Source: CAZYSK01 sp964649415 (GTDB taxonomy: Bacteria; Chloroflexota; Anaerolineae; B4-G1). Taken from it: a DNA stretch of 50,937 nt. Where the stretch lies: positions 1-50,937 of the forward strand of contig CAZYSK010000039.1 of assembly GCA_964649415.1 (NCBI GenBank), read 5' to 3'. Positions within the stretch are counted from its first letter, which is position 1. Each line of letters starts with the position of its first letter. Of this stretch, positions 7,568-15,656 are shown in pieces. A model generated the notes under the pieces. That model was not told where the DNA came from and ran no database searches. It was given only the letters and a program-made list of their open reading frames with translations. A program made the translations under genes and the position numbers.

Positions 7568-8527
7568 TCACGCCGATTCGGGGGCGCCGAACAGGCTCCC
7601 CAGGCGCATCAGCACGCTCAGGTCGCCGGACGCCTGATAGTGCCCGTTCAGGAGAGCCTCGGTGCCGCTCATCTCTCCCCGAGAGATGGCCGTCCACACC
7701 TCGGCCGGGCTCTCAATCGTCAGCGTGGGCCGGTCCACCTCGCCTGGGTGGTAGGCGCAGTTCCCCGAACCGATCTCCAGGTAACCCGCGCCTCCACCCT
7801 CACCGCTGAGGCGGAACTGAATGGTCGCCTGCATGTCGCCGGCTGCCCCGGCATCGAAACCGAGCGGCATGGAGGCGATCAGCCGCAGACCGGCTGGCCC
7901 GTCCGCTGCCCCGACAGCACGCTCCCTGCTTCCAGCCGCCAGAGGAGCGGCGGCGGCCTCCCCACCCCGCCGTGCTGCCGCCCGCTGGGGATACCAGCGC
8001 GGAAACCACGCCGAGAAGAACACCGCCACCGCGAGCAGGGCACGCGGGCCAACCGCAACCAGGACGAGGCGCGCGGCCCCCTGCAAGTCTGCCATCATCG
8101 CCATCCCCTCCAGGAGCATCTGCACGGTGAAGACCCCACCCCAGACAGCGGTGATGATCTGGTTCGTCTCGACGAAGATGGGATTGTCCCAGAAGGCCTG
8201 GTCCCAGTCCTCCTTGGCGTAATCGAGGGTGAAGGGATTGCCCGCGAGAAGGGAGCCCCAGGCCACGGATGCCAGCGTCAGGTCCGACAGCACCCCGCCG
8301 TAGGACGCCAGCAGGTCGCTGCCCAGGACGAAGGTGACAAACGCGCTGATAGCCAGGAAAGCCAGGGACACCGCATCCAGGATCTTCACCTTGCGCCTGG
8401 CGAAGCGATACACATTGAGCGCCAGCGAGAAACCCAGCCCCGCCAGGATCGCGGCGCGCGTGTTCCCCATTCCTGTAAGCACCCAATAGATGATCCAGGG
8501 CACGAAGCCCAGGACCGTCCACACCAT
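7568..8527 (-). CDS. Membrane protein with C-terminal SCP2 lipid-binding domain
   Basis: About 319 aa from MVWTVLGFVPWIIYWV. The longer frame to 8689 would overlap the preceding gene. The first part has several hydrophobic segments (VLGFVPWIIYWVLTG, AAILAGLGFSLALNV, ILDAVSLAFLAISAFVTF and one near LVAVGPRALLAVAVFF). The last about 110 residues (from GDMQATIQFRLSG to MRLGSLFGAPESA) form an SCP2 sterol-carrier-like domain nearly parallel to the one ending the upstream gene: both keep PTLTI..P..VW.AISRGEM. It starts about 30 bp after the flavodoxin-SCP2 stop, so co-transcription is likely. The substrate is unknown; a membrane-lipid-like ligand is inferred. Confidence 0.75.
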   Translation of the reverse strand: MVWTVLGFVPWIIYWVLTGMGNTRAAILAGLGFSLALNVYRFARRKVKILDAVSLAFLAISAFVTFVLGSDLLASYGGVLSDLTLASVAWGSLLAGNPFTLDYAKEDWDQAFWDNPIFVETNQIITAVWGGVFTVQMLLEGMAMMADLQGAARLVLVAVGPRALLAVAVFFSAWFPRWYPQRAAARRGGEAAAAPLAAGSRERAVGAADGPAGLRLIASMPLGFDAGAAGDMQATIQFRLSGEGGGAGYLEIGSGNCAYHPGEVDRPTLTIESPAEVWTAISRGEMSGTEALLNGHYQASGDLSVLMRLGSLFGAPESA

Positions 8528-8559
8528 GCCAGGCACCCGAGGTCCCCTCTCCGCCAACT

Positions 8560-9693
8560 TCACGTCCCCGGCAGCCCCGAGAAGAGCTTGTCGAAGCGCA
8601 TCATGAGCCCCATCTTGCCCTTGATGGAGTACTTGCCCGTCAGCATGGCCGTCGCGCCGTTCATCTCCCCCCGGCTGATGGCCATCCACACGTCGGTCGG
8701 GGTGTCGATCGTCAGCGTGGGCTCGGGGTGCTCCCCCTCGTACGTCATGCAGCTCCCGCCGGAGATGTCCAGGAAGTAGCTGCCCGCGCCATCCCCGGTG
8801 ACGTGGAACTGAATCGTCGCCTCCAGGTCACCGCCCTCTGCGGGGTTGTAGCTTACCGCCATCCCGGCGACCAGGTCTCGCATCGAGTCCAGCGACTGAG
8901 GAGGCGGGAGCGGCACGAATTCCCCTGCCGGCAGCTGCGACGCGCCCGAGGACCGCGCCCCTGCAGTCTCGATCATCTCGACGCCCGAGCTCCGCCAGCG
9001 CATGTTGGCCATGTTGGCGTAGACGGCCGGATCCTCGATCAACGGGCGATCCAGCACCTCCTGGGTCTGCGGCGAGATGCTGCCCTGCTCCGCAACCTCG
9101 CGCCCGGCCTTGCGGGCGGCGTCGGCATACCAGGTCAGGCTGTCTTGCAATGCCGGCTGGCGCAGGAGCTCCCCACCGGCGCAGCAGATCGCCCCGGCCA
9201 GCTCCGAATCTGGCCCGCTGGTGAAGCAGCGGAAGGTCTCCACCAGGCCCGAGAAGTGCTGGCGCTCGGGGAAACCACAGTTGGAGATCAGCACGTATTG
9301 CCCCGGGGACCCGCCTTCGTATCGCCGGGGATGAAGGTACTGGTCACCCCGCTGGATGATGAACGGCTGCAACAGGGGCATAGCCATCCGGTCCATGAAG
9401 TCTTTCATCAGGCCCGAGACGGTGAAGACGTAGAGTGGCGTGGCGAAGACCAGCACGTCAGCCCCCCTCACCTTCTGGATCAACTCGGGCATGTCGTCCT
9501 TGTGGACGCAAACGCCCGGCGTCTTGATCCAGCACGAGAAGCAGCCCAGGCAGTGTTCGATGTGCTTGCCCTTGAGGTACACGACCTCGGTCTCCGCACC
9601 TGCTTCGCGCGCCCCTTCCAGGAAGGGCAGCAGGATGCGATCGGTGTTGCTCTTGGGGCCCCGCGGGCTCCCGTTGACGGCCAGAAACCTCAT
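8560..9693 (-). CDS. Flavodoxin/NADPH-dependent FMN reductase fused to SCP2 domain
   Basis: 377 aa. The N-terminus MRFLAVNGSPRGPKSNT is the FMN-phosphate loop of the iron-sulfur flavoprotein/FMN reductase family. Cysteines in HCLGCFSCWIKTPGVC recall the cluster or disulfide region of these proteins, and ADVLVFATPLYVFTVSG is the flavin loop. From about residue 270 an SCP2 domain follows (GDLEATIQFHVTG, PTLTIDTPTDVWMAISRGEM). The fusion suggests reduction of, or electron supply to, a lipid-like ligand. It follows padR by about 37 bp and precedes a second SCP2 protein. Confidence 0.85.
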   Translation of the reverse strand: MRFLAVNGSPRGPKSNTDRILLPFLEGAREAGAETEVVYLKGKHIEHCLGCFSCWIKTPGVCVHKDDMPELIQKVRGADVLVFATPLYVFTVSGLMKDFMDRMAMPLLQPFIIQRGDQYLHPRRYEGGSPGQYVLISNCGFPERQHFSGLVETFRCFTSGPDSELAGAICCAGGELLRQPALQDSLTWYADAARKAGREVAEQGSISPQTQEVLDRPLIEDPAVYANMANMRWRSSGVEMIETAGARSSGASQLPAGEFVPLPPPQSLDSMRDLVAGMAVSYNPAEGGDLEATIQFHVTGDGAGSYFLDISGGSCMTYEGEHPEPTLTIDTPTDVWMAISRGEMNGATAMLTGKYSIKGKMGLMMRFDKLFSGLPGT

Positions 9694-9730
9694 CTTGTCT
9701 TGTCTTCTCCTATCGTTGGGTGCGGATCCC

Positions 9731-10288
9731 TCAAGCCGAGGGATGCGCCGTGTTCTTGATCCGTTCCAGTACGCTTTCGACCCATTCCAATTGAGCCTGC
9801 ATCAGCTTGATCCCACATTCCAGCGTGAGCATCCAGAAGAACATCTCCCGTGGGGACCCTACCGTCTCGACGTAGGCGGCCGCCTGCTCGGGAATCGCAT
9901 CGTAGCCCTGCAGGACGGCCCGCGTCTGCTCGGCCCAGTGCTCAAGCATCGCCAGGATCTCCTCGTCGCTCAATTGGCCGGCGAAGAACACCTGGATCAG
10001 TTGTGCGCTACGCGTTTGCTTCTCAGGGAGCGGGACGGTGAGCCAGCGACGCAGTTCGCGTTGCCCGTCCTCGGTGATGTAGTAGACTTTGCGATCGGGG
10101 TAGCCTTGCTGCTCGACGGCCTCTACCTCCGCCCACCCCTGCTCCTCCAGCCGGGCCAGCGTGCGGTAGATCTGGCTCTGGTCGGCCGGCCAGAAATGGC
10201 GCACCGAGGTATCGAACGCCTTTTTCAGATCGTACCCCGAGAGGGGGGCGTAGTTCAGGAAGCCAAGAATCGCGTGTTTGAGGGACAT
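9731..10288 (-). CDS. PadR-family transcriptional regulator
   Basis: 185 aa. MSLKHAILGFLNYAPLSGYDLKKAF starts the typical PadR winged helix, followed by QSQIYRTLARLEEQGW (recognition helix) and RKVYYITEDGQRELRRWL (wing). The C-terminal half (about 90-180) is a helical Vir_act_alpha_C-type dimerisation/ligand domain. It is the first gene of a minus-strand run with flavodoxin-SCP2 and membrane-SCP2 genes and probably represses itself and them. The perfect inverted repeat just upstream (10315-10352) is the likely operator. Confidence 0.9.
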   Translation of the reverse strand: MSLKHAILGFLNYAPLSGYDLKKAFDTSVRHFWPADQSQIYRTLARLEEQGWAEVEAVEQQGYPDRKVYYITEDGQRELRRWLTVPLPEKQTRSAQLIQVFFAGQLSDEEILAMLEHWAEQTRAVLQGYDAIPEQAAAYVETVGSPREMFFWMLTLECGIKLMQAQLEWVESVLERIKNTAHPSA

Positions 10289-10314
10289 CGCTCATTCTCC
10301 TATGGGACAGCTCT

Positions 10315-10352
10315 AGTATATGATCTATCCTATATTGGACTAATCATATACT
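10315..10352. promoter_or_regulatory. Candidate PadR operator (10-bp perfect inverted repeat)
   Basis: AGTATATGAT (10315-10324) and ATCATATACT (10343-10352) are exact reverse complements separated by 18 nt, about 27 bp upstream of the padR start. The AT-rich, roughly two-turn spacing fits a dimeric winged-helix repressor. Assignment to PadR is inferred from position. Confidence 0.7.
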
Positions 10353-10433
10353 ACCACAAGAGTGAGCAGTTGTCAAGCAATTCGCGGGGTACGCTTCCCA
10401 ACTGACCACTCCCCGGCAGTTGCAGGCAAGGCC

Positions 10434-10462
10434 TTGCACGCATGCGTGGACTGTGCTATCAT
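10434..10462 (+). promoter_or_regulatory. Possible sigma70 promoter for the GIY-YIG-like gene
   Basis: TTGCAC (10434-10439), a 17-nt spacer and TATCAT (10457-10462) lie about 170 bp before the ATG at 10633. The 280-bp stretch 10353-10632 shows no convincing gene. This is a match to consensus only. Confidence 0.4.
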
Positions 10463-10632
10463 CGATGAACTCAACAGGGCGTTTTCCAGGGAGATGCACT
10501 GCGCGAACGAATGCCGTCATGCCCCCGACCACCAACTGATCTCGGTGCTCAGCGCCACCCGGAAGAGACTGAGCATCCGAAGCGGCAATCGCTTGCTTGT
10601 GGACACCCAACACAGACTTCGGAGGATAGAGA

Positions 10633-11314
10633 ATGCCTGCACAAACCATCGAGGTTGGATTTGAAGGGCCATTCTCCTGGCTTGGTGGGAACGGAGCACC
10701 TCCTATCTCAGAAACGGAGGCCGGAAAGAAGAGCGGCGTTTACCTATGGACGGTGCAACTTGACGAGGGAGAACTTGTATACTACGCGATCGTTCAAAAA
10801 CAACTTGGCACTTTGATATGCGTTTTCCGAGTGAAATCACGTAAAAAGTACGACGTTGTTTCTGAACAACGCCTACGTAGGTCAAACTGGTCGCAGGTTT
10901 GCGCAACGAATGCTTGAGCATTTCAGAGAGCATATGTCTGGCGGCTATCACCTATACAAGCCCCAGGAATTCAGCAGTGGCCGCAAAGTTCTGTTGTGGC
11001 CTGGGCGATATGGTCCTGACAGGGAGCCATCCCTGTCAGTTTTCATCCAACACTTTCCAGGCCTAGCGTCAGCGATTGTGGATCTGTGCAAGTTGTACCG
11101 CTTCTTCGTTGCGCCGCTGGATTGCGAAAGGCGACTACGTGAGCGGATTGAAGCGGGGATAGCGACGTGTCTTTACGAGCAGCAAGGAATGGTGGGGGAG
11201 TTTCAAGACCAAGGTATCGTCTATCGCCCACGACTGGACACCGAGGAGACGGTTCAAGCGTTGGTCCACTGTACACACAATCTAGTCGGTGTTCCCAAGT
11301 CTCTACAAATCTGA
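10633..11314 (+). pseudogene. GIY-YIG-like nuclease-fold gene interrupted by an 85-bp insertion
   Basis: GGAGG stands 9 nt before the ATG (MPAQTIEVGFEG). The first part reads ...KSGVYLWTVQLDEGELVYYA and then becomes nonsense. The second frame resumes at AYVGQTGRRFAQRMLEHF and ends SLQI at 11314. Removing 10788-10872 joins TAC TAC GC with C TAC GTA and restores one frame (LVYYAYVGQTG, about 198 aa). GVYLW...YVGQTG...R...H resembles the GIY-YIG core (GVY, YVG, Arg). The gene is lower in GC than its neighbours, suggesting acquisition. I cannot say whether the nuclease was active. The second half could be expressed from an internal start, but it would lack the first motif. Confidence 0.7.
10788..10872. 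mobile_element. 85-bp MITE-like insertion with terminal inverted repeats
   Basis: GTTCAAAAACAAC (from 10792) and the reverse complement of GTTGTTTCTGAAC (ending 10867) match at 12 of 13 positions. The element is AT-rich, encodes nothing, and splits a GIY-YIG-like gene whose frame is restored by taking out exactly 85 bp. GC or ACGC occurs on both flanks as a possible target duplication. The same end sequence, GTTCAAAAACAACTT, occurs at 50893-50907 at the right contig end. Confidence 0.75.
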
Positions 11315-11341
11315 GAACAGTCCTTCGGACCATCACACGTG

Positions 11342-12781
11342 TCAGCCCGCCGGCAGGGTGAAGCGAAACACCGAGCCCTGGCCGGGCACACTCTCCACGC
11401 CAATCGTCCCGCCGTGCATCTCTACGAGTTGCCTGGCGATCGCCAAGCCCAGGCCGGTGCCGCCGCCGGCCCGTGAGCGGGATTTCTCACCCCGCCAGAA
11501 GCGCTCGAAGATGTAGGGCAGATTCTCAGGCAGGATGCCCGTCCCTGTGTCGGCCACGCGCACCTCGACCACGCCCTCCCCATCGCCCTCGACAGGCGCG
11601 ACCAGCGCCGCGGACAGGGTCACGTGCCCCCCCTGCGGTGTGTGGCGCAGCGCGTTGGTCAGCAGGTTGCCCAGCACCTGCGCGATACGTCGCGGGTCGG
11701 CATCCACCCGCGGCAGTTCAACGGGTAGATCGAGGGCCAGCGTCACGCCCCGGTCGGCGGCCTGGGGGCTGAAGTTGACGTAGGCATCGCCCAGCAGATC
11801 GCCCACGTCCGTTCGCCGCTTCTCCAGGCGCAGTTGGCCTGCCTCGGCCAACGCCAGCAAGCGCAGATCCTCCACCAGATGGGTCAGCAGGTTGGTCTCC
11901 TCCAGGATGGGCTCCAGGTGCTCGGGGGTAGCGGGGTAGACGCCGTCCAGCACCCCCTCCAGCTTGCCCCGGATGACGCTCAGCGGCGTACGCAGCTCGT
12001 GGGCCACGTCGGCGGTCATGCTACGTCGCAACTCATCGGCACGTGCCAGTTCCTCGGTCATCCGATTGAAGGCGACTCCCAGTTCCCTCAGCTCCCCCTG
12101 ATAGCGGACAGGAACGCGCACGCTGAGGTCTCCCGCGGCCACGGCGCGCGTCGCCTCCGTCAGTTCTACCACCGGACGGCTGATGATGCGAGAGAGGCCC
12201 AGACCGATCACCAGGGCGAACCCGCCAATGGCCACACCGGTCCTCAAGAACCGGCTCAGCGCCGCTCTGAACAGTGTGTGGAGCCCTTCCCCAAAACGAA
12301 CGAATGGAGCCAGCATCAGGAGCCCGACCGGTTGGCCATCCACCACAACCGGAGTCGCTATGGTCCGTTCCCCGCGGCGCAGCGTACGGCCCAGCGCGTC
12401 GTCATCACTGGACACGACGACCAGCCCATCAGGCGTGGCCAAGACGTAGTCCGGCTGCCAGGACGCGTCCCAGGGGCCCCAATCGGCCCCGCAGGGGTAT
12501 TCAGCCACGAAAGCGTCCACACCCTGCCAGTCTCCCTGCCGGGCATAGTAGCCGGCGAGACGGTCCGCCCAGACGCTCACCACCGGCGACGGATACTGAC
12601 GGTTGAAGGCCTCCAAATTGCTCAGGGCGACGTGACCGGCCAGAATCGTCCCGCCGCCGACCAGAACGATAAGCAGGAAGAAGGCAGCGATGAGCTGCCA
12701 GAAGAAGCGCACGTGAGGCCTTGGTCTGACAGACCCTAAAGGTTTCGGAAAACCTTTAGGGTCTCCTGAAGGTGAATTCAT
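11342..12781 (-). CDS. Sensor histidine kinase (HAMP-HisKA-HATPase)
   Basis: 479 aa from ATG 12779-12781. TM1 is about residues 28-50 (FFWQLIAAFFLLIVLVGGG). An extracytoplasmic sensor region follows, then TM2 (TGVAIGGFALVIGLGLS), a HAMP (SRPVVELTEATRAVAAGDL), the H-box DVAHELRTPLSVI with His261, N-box GNLLTNALRHT and G-boxes DTGTGILPENLPYIFERF and GGGTGLGLAIA. It autophosphorylates and passes phosphate to the response regulator encoded 21 bp upstream. Codons about 6-17 are a hairpin repeat (12731-12764) read in frame, so the true start may lie further in, e.g. a GTG before RFFWQL. Adjacent MacAB-like efflux genes suggest it senses cell-envelope or drug stress. Confidence 0.9.
   Translation of the reverse strand: MNSPSGDPKGFPKPLGSVRPRPHVRFFWQLIAAFFLLIVLVGGGTILAGHVALSNLEAFNRQYPSPVVSVWADRLAGYYARQGDWQGVDAFVAEYPCGADWGPWDASWQPDYVLATPDGLVVVSSDDDALGRTLRRGERTIATPVVVDGQPVGLLMLAPFVRFGEGLHTLFRAALSRFLRTGVAIGGFALVIGLGLSRIISRPVVELTEATRAVAAGDLSVRVPVRYQGELRELGVAFNRMTEELARADELRRSMTADVAHELRTPLSVIRGKLEGVLDGVYPATPEHLEPILEETNLLTHLVEDLRLLALAEAGQLRLEKRRTDVGDLLGDAYVNFSPQAADRGVTLALDLPVELPRVDADPRRIAQVLGNLLTNALRHTPQGGHVTLSAALVAPVEGDGEGVVEVRVADTGTGILPENLPYIFERFWRGEKSRSRAGGGTGLGLAIARQLVEMHGGTIGVESVPGQGSVFRFTLPAG
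12731..12764. repeat. AGACCCTAAAGGTTT perfect hairpin at 5' end of the kinase gene
   Basis: AGACCCTAAAGGTTT and its exact reverse complement form a 15-bp stem with loop CGGA. Related copies are at 17164-17195, 28364-28392, and half-sites near 48-58 and 50877-50887. Here it overlaps the first codons of the histidine kinase and could also attenuate transcription or translation between regulator and kinase. Confidence 0.85.
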
Positions 12782-12802
12782 CGCCTGTACCCCCTCGGCT
12801 TC

Positions 12803-13498
12803 TCATTCCGCCAGCTTGTAGCCGACGCCGTAGACCGTCAGGATGTAGCGAGGCTGGCGCGGGTCCGGCTCGATCTTGCGGCGCAGGTTCTTGACGTGGG
12901 AGTCAATCGCCCGGTCGTAGCCGGCATAGGCCACGTCGTAGACCAGGTCCAGGAACTGCGCCCGGGTGAAGGGCCGCCCGGGGCTCCGGGCCATGAGTGC
13001 CAGCAGATCGAACTCAGTGGGCGTGAGAGAGACCGGCTGGCCGTCCACGGTCACGCTGCGGTTGCCCAGATCGACCACCAGGTTCTCAATGCGGATGACG
13101 TCGGAGCGCTGCACCTCGTCCCCGGCACGGCGCAGCACCGCCCGCACGCGGGCCACGACTTCGCGAGGGCTGAAAGGCTTGGTCACGTAGTCGTCCGCCC
13201 CCAACTCGAGGCCGATGAGCCTGTCGGCCTCCTCGGTGCGGGCCGTCAGCATGATAATCGGCGTGCCGGTCAGCGCCGGGTCCCGACGCACGCTCCGGCA
13301 CACGTCCAGGCCGTCGACTCCTCCGGGCAACATCAGGTCGAGGACGATCAGGTCAGGCCGCTCGTGGCGGGCCAGCGTCAAGGCCGTCTGGCCGTCACGG
13401 GCGGTGAGCACGCGGTAGCCCGCCTGCTTCAGGTAGTCCTGCACCAGTTCGACGATCTTATGCTCATCATCTACGACGAGAATCGTCTGATACGCCAT
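12803..13498 (-). CDS. OmpR/PhoB-family response regulator
   Basis: 231 aa from MAYQTILVVDDE, chosen because AGGAG lies about 10 nt before it; a frame to 13525 adds nine poor residues. The receiver domain has the acidic pair DD (10-11), phospho-acceptor Asp54 in LIVLDLMLP, Thr in MLTART and Lys in YVTKPF. The C-terminal winged helix (about 130-228) has SLTPTEFDLLALM and RAIDSHVKNLRRKIEPDP. It is the partner of the kinase immediately downstream and probably controls the MacAB-like exporter genes upstream on the same strand. Confidence 0.93.
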   Translation of the reverse strand: MAYQTILVVDDEHKIVELVQDYLKQAGYRVLTARDGQTALTLARHERPDLIVLDLMLPGGVDGLDVCRSVRRDPALTGTPIIMLTARTEEADRLIGLELGADDYVTKPFSPREVVARVRAVLRRAGDEVQRSDVIRIENLVVDLGNRSVTVDGQPVSLTPTEFDLLALMARSPGRPFTRAQFLDLVYDVAYAGYDRAIDSHVKNLRRKIEPDPRQPRYILTVYGVGYKLAE

Positions 13499-13546
13499 GC
13501 GCCACAGCTCCTGGAGTCCCTTCACACACCATTATACACGCGGGCC

Positions 13547-13574
13547 GGTAGATTGGTAGTTGGTAGATTGGTAC
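13547..13574. repeat. TTGGTAGATTGGTA-type low-complexity repeat
   Basis: GGTAGATTGGTAGTTGGTAG iterations lie in the spacer between the response regulator and the permease. The same text-like repeat recurs in reverse orientation at 37640-37690 and at 41293-41318. Confidence 0.75.
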
Positions 13575-13621
13575 GGCACGCATCAGCTATCCAGTCCACC
13601 AATCTGCCCCGCAGTTCCACA

Positions 13622-14911
13622 TCACTCGTAGCGCAGCGCCTCGATGGGTTTCAACCCAGCCGCCTGGTTGGCGGGATAGATGCCGAAGAACAGCCCCACC
13701 GCCAGCGAGAAACCCACGGCCAACAGGACCGAATCCAGCGTGACCACCGAATCCATGACGCCGGTCATGTCCACGATCTGGGCCAGTCCGATGCCCAGCA
13801 GGACACCGAGCGTCCCGCCCACCACGCTGAGCACCACGGCCTCCATCAGGAACTGCAGCAAGATGTCCGACTTCCGCGCCCCCACCGCCTTGCGGATGCC
13901 GATCTCCCGCGTTCGCTCCGTCACCGAAACCAGCATGATGTTCATGATGCCGATACCGCCCACCAGCAGGCTGATCCCCGCGATGGAGCCCAGGAAGACG
14001 GTCATGACGCTCGTGACCTCATTGGCCATACTCAGCAAGTCGGCCTGGTTGATCACGCTGAAGTCCGCCTCCTCGTCTGGGGCCACGTCGTGACGCGCCC
14101 GCAGCAACGTCTCCAGTTGGCCCTCGGCCGCTTCGGCCCGGTCCTCTGAGACCGCCATGACGTTGATCCGGGTCACCATGAGCTCACCCCGCGCGTTGCG
14201 CCCATCGAAGATCTTGGTTTGGGCCGTGGAGATAGGCACGAACACCGTATCGTCCGCGCTGCCCATCGCGGAGCCGCCCTTCTCCTCCAGGACACCGATC
14301 ACGGTCAGGGGGACGCGTCTACCCTCGGACGCACCATCCCCGCCGGCCCCATCAGGCATAGACACCTTGATCTTCTGTCCCAGTGGATCGAAGCCGCCAA
14401 ACAGATCCCGCGCCGCCTGGTAGCCCAGCACCGCCACGTTGCCGCGGCCATCCACGTCCCGATCCTCGATGAAACGCCCCCGCGCCACCGCTAGCTCGAA
14501 CATACCGAGGTAATCGGACGTCGTGCCCGTGACGGAGGTGTTGGTATTGCTGTCGCCGAAGATCACCTGCGTGCCCCGGGTGAACTCCGGGGCCACCGCC
14601 GCGGCATCGGGGACGTTGCCGGATTCGGCGATGGCCTCCGCGTCGGCATACGTGAGCGTGGCCGCGCTGCCCGAGGCACTCTGCACGCCGCCGTGCATCG
14701 TGATAGCCCCTGGAACTACGAAGAGCAGATTGGTGCCGACGCTGCTGATCTGGTCGGTGATGGTTGCCTGGGCACCCTCACCGACGGACATGAGCGCGAT
14801 GACCGCTGCCACGCCGATGATCACGCCCAGCATCGTCAGCGCCGAGCGCATCTTGTTTACAGTTAGCCCATTCAGGGCCACTCGAAGGTTGTCCATTAAG
14901 TCCGCTATCAT
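13622..14911 (-). CDS. MacB/FtsX-like ABC transporter permease
   Basis: 429 aa. The N-terminus NLRVALNGLTVNKMRSALTMLGVIIGVAAVIALMSVGEGA is the classical MacB-type core start (quoted in two overlapping parts: NGLTVNKMRSALTMLG and GVIIGVAAVIALMSVGEGA). A large extracytoplasmic MacB_PCD domain (about 50-270) follows, then FtsX helices including LLVGGIGIMNIMLVSVTERT and REIGIRKAVGARKSDI, ending IYPANQAAGLKPIEALRYE. The ATPase is separate, as in YknY/YknZ or LolD/LolC systems rather than the fused MacB. It is transcribed after the ATPase (gap about 60 bp) and two MacA-like adaptors, forming an export complex for lipids, peptides or drugs. Confidence 0.92.
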   Translation of the reverse strand: MIADLMDNLRVALNGLTVNKMRSALTMLGVIIGVAAVIALMSVGEGAQATITDQISSVGTNLLFVVPGAITMHGGVQSASGSAATLTYADAEAIAESGNVPDAAAVAPEFTRGTQVIFGDSNTNTSVTGTTSDYLGMFELAVARGRFIEDRDVDGRGNVAVLGYQAARDLFGGFDPLGQKIKVSMPDGAGGDGASEGRRVPLTVIGVLEEKGGSAMGSADDTVFVPISTAQTKIFDGRNARGELMVTRINVMAVSEDRAEAAEGQLETLLRARHDVAPDEEADFSVINQADLLSMANEVTSVMTVFLGSIAGISLLVGGIGIMNIMLVSVTERTREIGIRKAVGARKSDILLQFLMEAVVLSVVGGTLGVLLGIGLAQIVDMTGVMDSVVTLDSVLLAVGFSLAVGLFFGIYPANQAAGLKPIEALRYE

Positions 14912-14971
14912 TTCTCACCTCAACGTGCGTCTAGATCCGGTGATGGCGCGCGCCACAAGAATGGCGCGTTC

Positions 14972-15655
14972 TCAGTTCTCGACCATCCCATCTCGAAGGC
15001 GGATGATGTGTTCCGCCTGAGCGCTGATTTCCTCGTCGTGAGTGACCATCACGATCGTGATGCCTCTCTCCTCGTGCAAGCGATGCAGGATCTCCATCAC
15101 CTCGTTGCCCGCCGTGGAATCCAGGTTACCCGTCGGCTCGTCGGCCATGACGATGGCAGGGCTGTTGACCAGCGCGCGGGCGATCGCGACCCGCTGCTGC
15201 TGCCCGCCCGAGAGCTCCGTCGGCAGGTGGTGGATGCGGTCGCCCAGTCCCACCATCTCCAGCGCCTCGCGCGCGCGTCGCTCCCGCTCCGACCCGGATA
15301 TCCGCATCCCATTACGGTAGTACTGCATCGGCAGCATCACCTGGTTCAGCGCGCTCGTCCGGGCCAACAGGTTGAAGCTTTGGAAGACGAAACCGATCTG
15401 GCGATTACGGATGGCCGCCAATTGGTCATCGTCCAGCTCCCCCACCTCGATGCCGTCCAGCCGGTAGTCGCCCGAGGTCGGCGTGTCCAGGCAGCCGATG
15501 ATGTGCATCAGCGTGGACTTGCCGGAGCCAGACGGCCCCATGATGGCCACCCACTCGCCCGCCTCGATGCGCAGCGACAACCCGCGCAGGGCACGGACCT
15601 CGACCTCGCCCATCTGGTACACCTTAGTGGCGTTCTCGATCTCGATCAAGCTCAT
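14972..15655 (-). CDS. MacB/LolD-type ABC transporter ATP-binding protein
   Basis: 227 aa, normal family size. Walker A GPSGSGKST, Q-loop VFQSFNLLART, signature LSGGQQQRVAIARAL, Walker B IVMADEPTGNLD and H-loop MVTHD are all present, so it should hydrolyse ATP. It abuts the adaptor upstream (1 bp between stop and start) and feeds the FtsX-like permease downstream. Confidence 0.95.
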   Translation of the reverse strand: MSLIEIENATKVYQMGEVEVRALRGLSLRIEAGEWVAIMGPSGSGKSTLMHIIGCLDTPTSGDYRLDGIEVGELDDDQLAAIRNRQIGFVFQSFNLLARTSALNQVMLPMQYYRNGMRISGSERERRAREALEMVGLGDRIHHLPTELSGGQQQRVAIARALVNSPAIVMADEPTGNLDSTAGNEVMEILHRLHEERGITIVMVTHDEEISAQAEHIIRLRDGMVEN

Positions 15656-15656
15656 G

